Counted from the stretch's first letter, positions 1 to 7,318 are shown. The stretch is DNA of 25,592 nt from Clostridia bacterium (GCA_007123515.1 SKKY01000126.1:1-25592), one strand, 5' to 3'. A program made the numbers and translations. Notes: generated by a model not told the origin, from the letters alone.

Positions 1-105
1 ACTTATAGAAGTGGGGGCTTCTTGTTTCAATGACTACCGCCTCATTAGCTGAGGTCTTACACAATCTCCACAAGCGTTAGTTCCCGTGTGCCCCACGGTA
101 CATGT
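1..105 (-). pseudogene. IS200/IS605-family tnpB 3' remnant with right-end hairpin
   Basis: Read on the minus strand from 105 downward, one frame gives a peptide containing VGHTGTNACGD, then VRP, and later SLKQEAPTS. This matches the usual C-terminal tail of IS1341/IS605 TnpB proteins (GxxACGD...VRP...KQEAP). A TAG interrupts the frame at 36-34 and a TGA precedes it at 108-106, and nothing upstream continues TnpB, so only the tail survives. The last bases in minus orientation (CCCCCACTTCTATAAGT) show an ACTT/AAGT inner stem. This looks like one arm of the right-end hairpin, whose G-rich arm would lie beyond position 1. In living elements this segment also encodes the 3' part of the omega RNA. 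Assignment rests on remembered family motifs; the element boundary cannot be seen. Confidence 0.65.
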
Positions 106-118
106 TCATTTATATTCA

Positions 119-193
119 TCATTGTTTAGGATCTTCACTGACATGTGGTTGCAACAAACGTTGGGCTTCCTTAATTTTATTGGAATGAGCCAT
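119..193 (-). CDS. 24-aa ORF, possibly a gene truncated by the IS element
   Basis: A 24-codon ORF (MAHSNKIKEAQRLLQPHVSE then DPKQ) starts with ATG at 193 and ends with TGA at 121-119. AAGAAGG lies six to seven bases upstream of the ATG, a good ribosome binding site. It begins 29 bases after the mtgA stop on the same strand, so it could be the next gene of the ridA-mtgA unit. The stop lies only about 14 bases from the readable tnpB remnant. A longer gene may have been cut by insertion or deletion there, leaving its N-terminus. I do not recognise the peptide. It could equally be a chance ORF. Confidence 0.35.
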   Translation of the reverse strand: MAHSNKIKEAQRLLQPHVSEDPKQ

Positions 194-222
194 GTTTAAC
201 CTTCTTTTGCTACATATTTTTA

Positions 223-993
223 CTAGTCTGTTTTTTTTATTATAAATGATTCATTTTTAAGATTTTCTCTTGCAGATGCCGCTTCTAGTTCTGTGATGCT
301 TCCGTTTTCTTCCATTCGGTTGATCACCAATATAGCACGAGCCAACATGCTCTCCGGCCGGTTTAGCGGAGAATGCATGGTCGGATTCTGAATGATGCCG
401 GTAATAATGGCACTTTCCTCGAGGGTTAGATCCTCAGGGTCTTTTTGAAAATAGAAGGTGGTGGCATTCTGTAAACCATATCCTGCATGCCCAAAATAAA
501 CCTTATTCAGATACGTTTCAAGTATTTCCTCTTTTGAGTACCTTCTCTCAATGCGCATCGCAGTGATCGCCTCGACTACTTTCCGCCTGATAGTTTTCTC
601 ACTTTGATCAAGATAGGTAATTTTCACCAGTTGCTGTGTGATGGTGCTGCCTCCTTCGACACCAAACCCGCTTTGCAGATTAGCTACCGCAGCACCAAGA
701 ATCCGGATGAGATCCACGCCCCTGTGCTCATAAAATCGCTGATCCTCAATGGCCAGAAGCGCAGGAATAATATAGGGAGACAGTGTATCAAATCCGGCTA
801 TATAGTCAGTGCTGTATAAGAGTAACGTACCATCTTCCTCATAAGGATCCGTTAGTTGATAATAAAAAGAAAGGTCCGTAATTTCCGGAAGCAGAGGATA
901 TATTTGCAGAAAAAAGACAGCAGAAATAACCATAACTAAAAATAACGCAATCAGTATCCAACGCGAGGGTCTTTTGCTTGTTATCTTAATCAC
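223..993 (-). CDS. mtgA: Monofunctional biosynthetic peptidoglycan transglycosylase (GT51)
   Basis: This 256-aa protein polymerises lipid II into glycan strands at the outer face of the membrane. Residues 12-31 form one N-terminal membrane anchor. The GT51 motifs follow in order: EDQRFYEHRG (83-92, catalytic Glu83), GGSTITQQLVK (114-124), then RRYSKEEILETYLN and YFGHAGYGLQNA, ending in the MHSPLNRPE region. No penicillin-binding transpeptidase domain follows, and the length suits a stand-alone MtgA/SgtB-type enzyme rather than a truncated class A PBP. The start is GTG at 993, four bases after the ridA stop; a GGAAG ribosome binding site lies inside the end of ridA, implying translational coupling. 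Cross-linking would have to come from a separate PBP. A rodA-type gene at the right end of the window serves the same wall-synthesis process but is not linked. Confidence 0.93.
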   Translation of the reverse strand: MIKITSKRPSRWILIALFLVMVISAVFFLQIYPLLPEITDLSFYYQLTDPYEEDGTLLLYSTDYIAGFDTLSPYIIPALLAIEDQRFYEHRGVDLIRILGAAVANLQSGFGVEGGSTITQQLVKITYLDQSEKTIRRKVVEAITAMRIERRYSKEEILETYLNKVYFGHAGYGLQNATTFYFQKDPEDLTLEESAIITGIIQNPTMHSPLNRPESMLARAILVINRMEENGSITELEAASARENLKNESFIIKKTD

Positions 994-997
994 TCAC

Positions 998-1375
998 TTA
1001 TTCATTTCTTCCAATAATTACTTCAACTTCCACTAAAGCATCTTTAGGGAGTCTGGCTACCTGAAAAGTACTTCTGGCAGGATACTGAGTAAAGTAGGTG
1101 CTGTAGATTTCATTCATAGTCGCAAAATCTTCTAAATCCTTCATAAACACAGTCACTTTCACAATATGATCCATAGTCAGTCCGGCTTCCTGGGCAATCG
1201 CCTTTACATTTTCAAGACACTGTTTTGTCTGAGCGGAAATCCCTTCCGGTATCTCCCCTGTTTCCGGAATAATGGGAATCTGACCGGAAGCAAAAATCAG
1301 ACTTCCTGTATCGATGGCCTGTGAATAAGGTCCGATGGCCTCAGGGGCCTTGTTGGTTGCAATAATTTTTTTCAT
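998..1375 (-). CDS. ridA: RidA/YjgF family enamine/imine deaminase
   Basis: RidA hydrolyses reactive enamine/imine intermediates such as 2-aminoacrylate produced by PLP enzymes, releasing ammonia and protecting other PLP enzymes. The 125-aa length is exactly that of the family. Signature stretches are visible: N-terminal NKAPEAIGPYSQAI, IFASGQIPI, the conserved Arg in YPARSTFQV (substrate carboxylate contact), and C-terminal LPKDALVEVEVI. The active protein is normally a cytosolic trimer. The ATG at 1375 has GGAGG seven bases upstream. A consensus-like promoter (1416-1443) sits directly before it, partly inside the end of nrdG. It heads a unit with mtgA only four bases downstream; the pairing has no obvious metabolic logic. 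Confidence 0.95.
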   Translation of the reverse strand: MKKIIATNKAPEAIGPYSQAIDTGSLIFASGQIPIIPETGEIPEGISAQTKQCLENVKAIAQEAGLTMDHIVKVTVFMKDLEDFATMNEIYSTYFTQYPARSTFQVARLPKDALVEVEVIIGRNE

Positions 1376-1415
1376 CTTCGTTCCTCCATTTTTATAGTTG
1401 CTATTGTATTGTTCT

Positions 1416-1443
1416 ATTATACGATTTTACGTACGAATCTCAA
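1416..1443 (-). promoter_or_regulatory. Sigma-A-type promoter for ridA-mtgA
   Basis: On the minus strand, TTGAGA (1443-1438) and TATAAT (1421-1416) are separated by 16 bases, about 40 bases ahead of the ridA ATG. The -35 lies inside the last codons of nrdG. There is no terminator between nrdG and ridA, so readthrough from nrdDG is also possible. Confidence 0.65.
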
Positions 1444-2116
1444 CCCTTTTAAAAAAGGGCTGCAAGAATTCTTTTTGCGACTCTAAAAATTCTTCCTCAA
1501 AAGGGGTAAAGGCAACCTCTTCGACCTGCCCCTCTCTTTGTTTATAGTTCTGAAGCACATATTTTTTACTTCCATTTAACCACTGCCCGATTTTTTCAAG
1601 TTCGATGGCACTGTGATACTCTTTCATTATCGTTGTTCGGAATTCATAATCAATTCCCGATGACTGAATCAACTTCACACTCTGAAAAATCCTCTGAATA
1701 TCGATTTTTTCAAGTCCGGCAGTTTCTGCGTAGCGATCCGGCGCATTCTTTATATCCATCGCAATAAAATCGATCTGTGTTTCTTCCAACAGTTTTTCGA
1801 TGATCCGCGGCTGGTATCCGTTCGTATCTAATTTTACAAGAAAGCCCTTATCCTTTATTTTAGCCATCAATGCCCATATTCCCGGATGAAGCGTCGGCTC
1901 TCCTCCGGAAATTACAATCGCATCGATCAGGCCTTTTCTTTTCTCTAAAAACTCCATAATCTCATAATCCGGAATGTCTTTAATTTTGCCCGGAGCAAGA
2001 ACCAGCTCACCGTTGTGGCAAAAAGGACAAGAAAAGTTGCAGCCTCCTGTAAAAATGGTAGCTGCAACTTTCCCCGGATAATCAACAAAGGAATTTTTAA
2101 TAAATCCTTTGATCAT
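1427..2116 (-). CDS. nrdG: Anaerobic ribonucleotide reductase activating protein (radical SAM)
   Basis: NrdG uses a [4Fe-4S] cluster and S-adenosylmethionine to generate the glycyl radical on NrdD. The 229-aa protein has the radical SAM cluster motif CNFSCPFC (Cys26, Cys30, Cys33) after GKVAATIFTGG, followed by the SGGEPTLHPG glycine-rich SAM-binding stretch and a conserved TNGYQP segment. It belongs to the longer clostridial/archaeal NrdG type that begins with a FVDYPGK segment, rather than the shorter E. coli type. The start ATG at 2116 is three bases after the nrdD stop, and the GGAG ribosome binding site is inside the last nrdD codons, so the two are translationally coupled. Direct adjacency to nrdD makes the assignment secure over other pyruvate-formate-lyase-activase-like proteins. 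Confidence 0.94.
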   Translation of the reverse strand: MIKGFIKNSFVDYPGKVAATIFTGGCNFSCPFCHNGELVLAPGKIKDIPDYEIMEFLEKRKGLIDAIVISGGEPTLHPGIWALMAKIKDKGFLVKLDTNGYQPRIIEKLLEETQIDFIAMDIKNAPDRYAETAGLEKIDIQRIFQSVKLIQSSGIDYEFRTTIMKEYHSAIELEKIGQWLNGSKKYVLQNYKQREGQVEEVAFTPFEEEFLESQKEFLQPFFKRVEIRT

Positions 2117-2119
2117 TTG

Positions 2120-4291
2120 TTATTCTCCTTGTACTTTAAAGGTAACCCGACCCTGGAATTCCTCTTGTTTCCCTTTATTCCAGTTGGCAATCGGTCTGTA
2201 ATAGCCAACAATTCTTGACCAGACTTCTGTTTCTTTATCGCAGGAAGGACATTGATGCTGTTCTCCTGCAAGGTAACCATGATCCTGGCAGATGCTAAAG
2301 GTTGGTGAATGAGTAAAATAAGGAATTTCATAGTTGGACATTACTTTTTTAATCAGATCTTTCATGGTATCCAGGTCGTCAATTTTTTGACCGGTAAAAC
2401 CATGGAATACGGTTCCGCCTGTGTATTTACACTGCAGTTCTTCCTGCATATCTAAGGCTTCAAAAATATCTTCACTGTAGCCAACCGGTAGTTGGGTGCT
2501 GTTCGTGTAATACTTTTCATCTTCACCAGCGGTAAAGACTTTGCCGAATTTTTCAAGGTCGACTTTAGCAAAACGGTAACCGGTACTTTCAGCTGGTGTT
2601 GCCTCAAGGTTGTACATATTTCCGGTTTCTTCCTGGTACTCGACCATGACTTCTCTCATGTAATCTAGAACTTTTATTGCAAAGTTTTTACCTAGCTTTG
2701 ACGTTAGGTCAATTTCTTTGCCGAAGAAATTTTGCAGACATTCATTCATGCCGTTGATGCCGATCGTTGAAAAATGACTCATCCAATACTGACCAAAACG
2801 CTCATGAATCGCTTCAAGATAGAAACGGCTATATGGATAGAGACCCATTTGGGTATTTTGTTCGATAATCTTACGCTTAGTCTCAAGACTTGACTTCGCA
2901 AGATCCATTAAACGCTTTAATCTCTCAAAAAATTCTTCTTCGGAATCAGACAAATACCCCAGTCTTGGTAGATTGATTGTCACAACACCGATGCTGCCTG
3001 TTAAAGGATTAGCACCAAACAGCCCTCCGCCTCTTTTTCTGAGCTCACGGTTATCAAGACGAAGACGGCAGCACATGCTGCGCACGTCATCCGGTGACAT
3101 GTCACTGTTAACAAAGTTTGCAAAGTAGGGAATTCCGTACTTTGCTGTCATTTCCATAATTAAATCAGCAACATCACTATCCCAGTCAAAGTCATCAGTA
3201 ATATTATAGGTTGGAATCGGGAATGAGAAGATTCTGTTTTTTGCATCCCCTTCCATCATCACTTCACAGAAAGCCTTATTAATCATATCCATTTCTTCCT
3301 GGAAATCTCCGTAGACAGACATTGCCTGTGGCTTACCGCCAATAATAACAGGCTGGTTTTTAAGAGCTCCGGATACTTTTACATCAAACGTAATATTAAA
3401 AAACGGAGTATGGAAACCGACTCTGGTTGGCACATTCATATTGAAAACAAATTTCTGAATGGATTGCTTTACTTCTTTATAGCTAAGATTATCGTTGCGG
3501 ACAAGTGGTGCTAAATACGTATCAAAGCTTGATACTGCTTGTGCTCCGGCCGCTTCTCCCTGAAGGGTATAGATGGCATTAACTAATTGACCTAGTGCTG
3601 TATCAAAGTGCTTAGGTGGCGTGCTTTCTACTTTACCGTAGGCTCCTTTAAACCCTTTTAATAAAAAGTCTTCTAAACTCCATCCGCAACAGTAGGTAGA
3701 TAACAGATTTAAATCATGAATATGTAGATCTCCTGATTTATGAGCCTGAGAAATCGAATCATCATACACTCTCTGCAGCCAGAAATTTTTAGTCGCAGCT
3801 GAAATAATATAGTTATTCAATCCCTGCAAGGAAAAGCCCATATTTGAGTTTTCTTTTACTTGCCAGTCTGCTCTTTCAAGGTAATCGTCGACCATCTTAT
3901 CTGAATCGATTAATACTTTTTTCTGTTCGCGAATTTCTTCATGCTTTAAGCGGTATCTGATGTATTGTCTGGCTAATTTCTTTTCACCAAAATCCATCAG
4001 TGATATTTCAACAACATCCTGTACTTCCTCTACGCTTGGAATGCCTTCCTGAAATTCATTGCGTTCTTGCTTTTTGGTTATCTCATAAACCACTTTATCT
4101 GTAATCACAGAAGAAAGCGCCTGTAACTCTGCATCTCTGCGATCCGGATACACAGCCAGCGCACCTCTGAAAATTGCATCTGAAATTTCATTACGATCAA
4201 AACTTTCAATTCTTCCGTCTCTTTTGATAATCTTCTTCGGTGTCGCTTCAAGGAATGTTGTATCCTTTTGCATTTGAACCACTTTATTCAT
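2120..4291 (-). CDS. nrdD: Anaerobic (class III) ribonucleoside-triphosphate reductase
   Basis: NrdD reduces ribonucleoside triphosphates to deoxy forms under anaerobic conditions using a glycyl radical. From the ATG at 4291 the protein has 723 aa. An ATP-cone allosteric domain fills roughly residues 15-110 (KKIIKRDGRIESFDR), followed by the barrel with SVYGDFQEEMD and GSIGVVTINLPRLGYL. The C-terminus has zinc-site cysteines (ICQDHGYL, QCPSC) and the radical loop RIVGYYRP with Gly696. A GTG 14 codons upstream is open in frame, but it falls inside a predicted NrdR box and upstream of the -10 TATAAT's start point. Therefore I place the start at 4291, preceded by GGGGG at about eight bases. nrdG follows immediately. 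Complete and without visible defects. Confidence 0.95.
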   Translation of the reverse strand: MNKVVQMQKDTTFLEATPKKIIKRDGRIESFDRNEISDAIFRGALAVYPDRRDAELQALSSVITDKVVYEITKKQERNEFQEGIPSVEEVQDVVEISLMDFGEKKLARQYIRYRLKHEEIREQKKVLIDSDKMVDDYLERADWQVKENSNMGFSLQGLNNYIISAATKNFWLQRVYDDSISQAHKSGDLHIHDLNLLSTYCCGWSLEDFLLKGFKGAYGKVESTPPKHFDTALGQLVNAIYTLQGEAAGAQAVSSFDTYLAPLVRNDNLSYKEVKQSIQKFVFNMNVPTRVGFHTPFFNITFDVKVSGALKNQPVIIGGKPQAMSVYGDFQEEMDMINKAFCEVMMEGDAKNRIFSFPIPTYNITDDFDWDSDVADLIMEMTAKYGIPYFANFVNSDMSPDDVRSMCCRLRLDNRELRKRGGGLFGANPLTGSIGVVTINLPRLGYLSDSEEEFFERLKRLMDLAKSSLETKRKIIEQNTQMGLYPYSRFYLEAIHERFGQYWMSHFSTIGINGMNECLQNFFGKEIDLTSKLGKNFAIKVLDYMREVMVEYQEETGNMYNLEATPAESTGYRFAKVDLEKFGKVFTAGEDEKYYTNSTQLPVGYSEDIFEALDMQEELQCKYTGGTVFHGFTGQKIDDLDTMKDLIKKVMSNYEIPYFTHSPTFSICQDHGYLAGEQHQCPSCDKETEVWSRIVGYYRPIANWNKGKQEEFQGRVTFKVQGE

Positions 4292-4299
4292 ATCCCAAA

Positions 4300-4346
4300 C
4301 CCCCGTATTTAGTGTTGTAGGGATATTATACACCTATATCTAGGTT
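4300..4346 (-). promoter_or_regulatory. Predicted tandem NrdR operator and -10 box for nrdDG
   Basis: On the minus strand the 16-mer at 4346-4331 contains CTAGATATAG, matching the NrdR-box core CwAtATaTwG at nine of ten positions. A second 16-mer at 4315-4300 (ACACTAAATACGGGGG) matches the core at seven of ten and the left flank aca exactly. The two start 31 bases apart, the three-turn spacing known for tandem NrdR boxes. TATAAT at 4330-4325 lies between them, so a bound repressor would cover the promoter. A -35 is weak (TTTCAA at 4353-4348, 17-base spacer). NrdR is a zinc-finger/ATP-cone repressor of nrd operons; its gene is not in this window. Confidence 0.6.
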
Positions 4347-4371
4347 TTTGAAACCATTTTTTCTCCTATTT

Positions 4372-4974
4372 TTACAATATATTCTCCATCAAATACATAA
4401 CGAGCCTATAGTCCTTTTTTTTGACCGCTATCTTGATTTCTCCAACAAGCTGATTAACACCAGTTCCGATTCTTCCGGCTCCAAACAGATCCTGAATGCC
4501 CTCATTTTTTATCACATAGGTAATTCCTTCCTGATCAAGGACTGATTTTATCAAGGCAATCTCTTCTTTTGAATGGTTTAGAATTACATCTTCTATTTCT
4601 TCAGCCTGTTCATCAGGAATAAATTCCATTGCAAGAGAATTGATGCAATGTCTGGTTTCTGCTTCAAAATAGTGACCGAGGTGAGCCTCGCAAACGGCAC
4701 AAAGAACCTCTGTTCTGACCATGCCATAAGAATGGTCTTCCTGTAGTGATATGTTCTCCTCTCTTACCGGTTTTCTAAAACTTGGCCATCCGCTGCCTGA
4801 TTTAAATTTATCTTCACTTGAAAACAACGAATTACCACAACCCCGGCAAAGATAGATTCCCTCTTCATAAAAATTATCATACTGACCACTAAAGGGAGGT
4901 TCGGTTCCTTTTAGCCTTAATATTTTATATTCCTCTTCACTGAGTCGTTCCTCCCAGTTGATTTCCTTTTTCAT
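4372..4974 (-). CDS. msrB: Peptide-methionine (R)-S-oxide reductase fused to DUF2007-like domain
   Basis: MsrB repairs the R-epimer of methionine sulfoxide in proteins. Residues 1 to about 122 are a full MsrB domain: two zinc CxxC pairs (Cys43/46, Cys92/95), SGSGWPSF (59-66), HLGHYF, and catalytic Cys110 in RHCINSLAMEF. Residues about 136-200 form a second domain (LDQEGITYVIKNEGI, then GEIKIAVKKKDY..LVMYLME). It resembles DUF2007, a small alpha/beta 'putative signal transducing' domain usually found as its own protein. Typical MsrB is 140-150 aa, so 200 aa fits a fusion. The start at 4974 overlaps the end of the upstream patatin-like gene by 38 bases; AAGGGG lies 12 bases before the ATG. nrdDG lies downstream with its own promoter. 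Confidence 0.9.
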   Translation of the reverse strand: MKKEINWEERLSEEEYKILRLKGTEPPFSGQYDNFYEEGIYLCRGCGNSLFSSEDKFKSGSGWPSFRKPVREENISLQEDHSYGMVRTEVLCAVCEAHLGHYFEAETRHCINSLAMEFIPDEQAEEIEDVILNHSKEEIALIKSVLDQEGITYVIKNEGIQDLFGAGRIGTGVNQLVGEIKIAVKKKDYRLVMYLMENIL

Positions 4975-6196
4975 ATCTTTTGGCAGCCCCTTTTATCACT
5001 ATTTTCGCCAGCTGACGAATGCTTGATTCTTTCGCCATTCTGGATAGTACCTCATTTTTTAAAAAATATTCCACTACCTGATTTTTTCTGTATTTCTTCT
5101 CCGTATACGTATGACTCTTTGTAATCACCTGTTCTAAAAGTTCCTCAAAAGAATATACGTGGTACCTGTCAATCTCAAGCTCAATCGCCTGCACTTCCAG
5201 AAAACTCGTTATAATTTCCTCATACGTGACTTCCTGCTCAAGCTCTAAGAGTTCTGCAATCCTTGGAATGATGATTTCAAACAAGGTTCGCAATGTTGGA
5301 TCCCGTTCAATCTCAAGTGCTTCTGTAAGTTCAGTAATCATTTCCTGAGACAACGTCTTTAGAAAATCCAGAAAATAGTGTTCATCATTAACCGGCTTAA
5401 TGCAATATAATGTTCCCGATAAGCCATCGATCACTTTTAACGTATCATAATAGCCCATCGCCATTTGTTTTTTAACCAGGTCATTACTAAAATCAAGAAT
5501 TCCACCTAAGGGTTCACTAGGCGAAATAGTTTTCAACGTGACATTACTCTCATCAATATCAAACGGTTTTTTGCGACCAATGCCATGCAAAGGCACCTGA
5601 TAAATTTCCGTATACCCTTTATTAACCAACATATCGGTTGGCAGAATATTATAAAAGCCGCCATCAAGATATTTGATTCCGTTTACTTTCTCAATTTTAA
5701 AGTACGGAAGTGCCGAGCTAGCCAGCAAATAGTCTTTTAGCGTTCCCTGAGGCATTTCATCGATAAAGATTTCAATTGCCCTAAGCTCGTTAATAGCCAC
5801 TGTGACCAGTCCAAAATCAATACCTCTTGAACGAATTAAGTCTTCATCAATGTAGTCATCCAGCATCTTTTTAGACCTAGAGATGTCTAATCCCCCGTCT
5901 TTTAACATATTGAAGATTTTTTTAACTTTATTCTGAACAACCTCGGGACTATAATCAATTTTTCGTAACTCTTCAACTTCTTTCTTGCTTAACGCAAAGA
6001 CTTTATCAATGGAAATATTATCCCAGATATCAACCAACTGATCGGTATGACCCTGAGCAATAAGAGCACCATTAAATGCGCCCATTGATGTTCCTACGAT
6101 TCCCTGGAATGTAATTCCTTTTTCCGTAAAAGCTTTGGCCGCACCAGCCTGATAAGAGCCACGGGCGCCTCCGCCTGCTAATGATAATCATCTCAT
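4937..6196 (-). pseudogene. Patatin-like phospholipase gene with in-frame TGA at codon 3
   Basis: From 6187 to 4937 the frame is fully open and encodes a patatin/RssA-like serine hydrolase acting on lipid acyl esters. It has the oxyanion loop AGGGARGS, the nucleophile elbow GTSMG and the catalytic-dyad Asp in YLDGGF, followed by about 200 aa of acidic helical C-terminal region that I do not recognise. Just upstream the frame reads ATG AGA TGA (6196-6188). A second ATG at 6191, eight bases after AAGGA, is in another frame and stops after about 39 codons. Removing one base near 6186 would give a normal MISLAGGGARG start. The first intact Met in frame (6085) lies after the nucleophile Ser, so translation from there would be inactive. 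It is a frameshifted gene, a sequencing error, or a recoded start. It overlaps msrB by 38 bases. Confidence 0.7.
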
Positions 6197-6211
6197 ATTT
6201 CCTTATCGTGT

Positions 6212-6240
6212 AAAAAAGTGTAAGCCATAAGGCTTACACT
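6212..6240 (-). terminator. Intrinsic terminator of the DHOD-like gene
   Basis: AGTGTAAGCC (6217-6226) and GGCTTACACT (6231-6240) form a perfect 10-bp stem with a 4-base loop. On the minus strand it is followed by six T residues (6217-6212). The stop codon of the DHOD-like gene (6236-6234) lies inside the hairpin. It separates that gene from the patatin-like gene, which starts only about 20 bases later. Confidence 0.85.
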
Positions 6241-7223
6241 TCATACTCTCCTTTTAACAGCATCTTTATATACTGTGTTCTTTCATAGGCCCAGGGGTTG
6301 TTAATATTCACTTTTGATAATTTTCCTCTGAAATCCTCAAGACTTGCGTATTCTTTTCTTTCCATCCAGTCTGTTAACTCTTTTTCCATTACGCCAATCT
6401 GTTCCATGCCATTACGGTAAATGGTACTAACGACCTGAACACCCGTCGCACCGGCTAAGAGCATTTTTATCAGATCCTGACCGGTTTCCACACCTGTATT
6501 AGCAACAAGGTCCATCCCTACTTTACCGCTTAAGAGGCCAATCCAGCGTAAACTGCTTCCGTTTCTGGAAGAATCTGTCAGCTGGAAACGAGCAAGCTCA
6601 ACCTCTTTTTCAATATCAATGTCCGGATTAAACAAACGATGGAAAAGAATGACTCCGTCAATTCCTGCCTGATCAAGCAAATTTACGAAAGTAAAGATAC
6701 TAGTGTAATGTGGACTGATTTTTACGGATACCGGAATGTTAACTGTTTTTTTGATTTCTTTAAGTATATTAACTCTTTTATCTTCAATCTCTGCAGGATT
6801 CTTTGTAACACCAAAAGAATAGGAGTACATATTGGCTTCGATGGCATCAGCACCGGCTTCTTCAAGTTCCTTCGCGTATTCAAGCCAGGCTTCTCTATTG
6901 ACACAGTTTAAGCTGGCAATGACTGGTATGGATACCGCTTCTTTGGTTTTATTAATCCAGTATAAATGCTCCTTAGCCGCATCAATATCCGCATTCGGAA
7001 AAAGTTGTCCCATTTCGGCATCTATATAATCGTATTGAGCAAGCTCTTCTCTCCATTTATTGTTCTTTAGCAGAATCTCTTCTTCAAAAAGAGATTTTGT
7101 GACAATAGCTGCTGCACCATGATCTTCGAGTCTTTTGATTTTTTCTACATTAGCGGTCATTTCACTAGCACCTACAACAATCGGACTTCTTAAATCAAGA
7201 CCTAAATATTTCGTTTTTAACAT
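6234..7223 (-). CDS. Dihydroorotate dehydrogenase-like flavoprotein, TIM barrel
   Basis: The 329-aa protein has the PyrD-like FMN barrel pattern: KTKYLGLDLRSPIVVGASEM at the start, HGAAAIVTKSLF, IPVIASLN, ADAIEANMYSY, IPVSVKISP, AGIDGVILFHR and the phosphate-binding end LLAGATGVQVVSTIYRNG. In true class 1 dihydroorotate dehydrogenases a catalytic Cys or Ser sits in an NxSCPN-type segment. Here the matching place reads EANMYSYSFG, so orotate synthesis is doubtful. It fits the DHOD-like subfamily that often occurs in anaerobes with unknown substrate. No pyrimidine genes are nearby. GAGGTGG lies eight bases before the ATG. The gene stands alone, ended by the terminator at 6212-6240. Confidence 0.85.
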   Translation of the reverse strand: MLKTKYLGLDLRSPIVVGASEMTANVEKIKRLEDHGAAAIVTKSLFEEEILLKNNKWREELAQYDYIDAEMGQLFPNADIDAAKEHLYWINKTKEAVSIPVIASLNCVNREAWLEYAKELEEAGADAIEANMYSYSFGVTKNPAEIEDKRVNILKEIKKTVNIPVSVKISPHYTSIFTFVNLLDQAGIDGVILFHRLFNPDIDIEKEVELARFQLTDSSRNGSSLRWIGLLSGKVGMDLVANTGVETGQDLIKMLLAGATGVQVVSTIYRNGMEQIGVMEKELTDWMERKEYASLEDFRGKLSKVNINNPWAYERTQYIKMLLKGEYEV

Positions 7224-7235
7224 TTAGAAACCACC

Positions 7236-7272
7236 TCTCTTGTGATATGTATCTATCTCTTGTATATATATC
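7236..7272. repeat. Direct repeat, 20-bp period, upstream of the DHOD-like gene
   Basis: TCTCTTGTGATATGTATC (7236-7253) and TCTCTTGTATATATATC (7256-7272) are near copies whose starts lie 20 bases apart, two helical turns. The first copy overlaps the ribosome binding site of the DHOD-like gene. The pair also contains GTGATAT and ATATCAC as an inverted pair. It could be a regulator site, or chance in AT-rich DNA. Confidence 0.3.
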
Positions 7273-7309
7273 ACTTTTTTTATTATTTTAAACAAATTGA
7301 ATCAGATTG

Positions 7310-7318
7310 TGTTATAAT
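7310..7318 (+). promoter_or_regulatory. Extended -10 promoter for the 52-aa gene
   Basis: TGTTATAAT at 7310-7318 is a perfect extended -10 element, 34 bases before the ATG at 7353. No convincing -35 hexamer is present at 16-18 bases, which is tolerated by extended -10 promoters. Confidence 0.5.

Noticed and set aside
2113..2331. 72-codon minus-strand ORF in another frame of nrdD
   Set aside because: It lies wholly within the conserved zinc/glycyl-radical C-terminus of nrdD and has no independent support.
4289..4333. In-frame GTG start giving nrdD a 14-residue N-terminal extension
   Set aside because: The GTG overlaps a predicted NrdR box and precedes the TATAAT-dependent transcription start; it has no convincing ribosome binding site, and the ATG at 4291 fits the family start.
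6188..6190. Selenocysteine at the TGA of the patatin-like gene
   Set aside because: Codon 3 is no place for a catalytic selenocysteine in this family, no Cys is conserved there, and I see no obvious SECIS-like hairpin directly after it.
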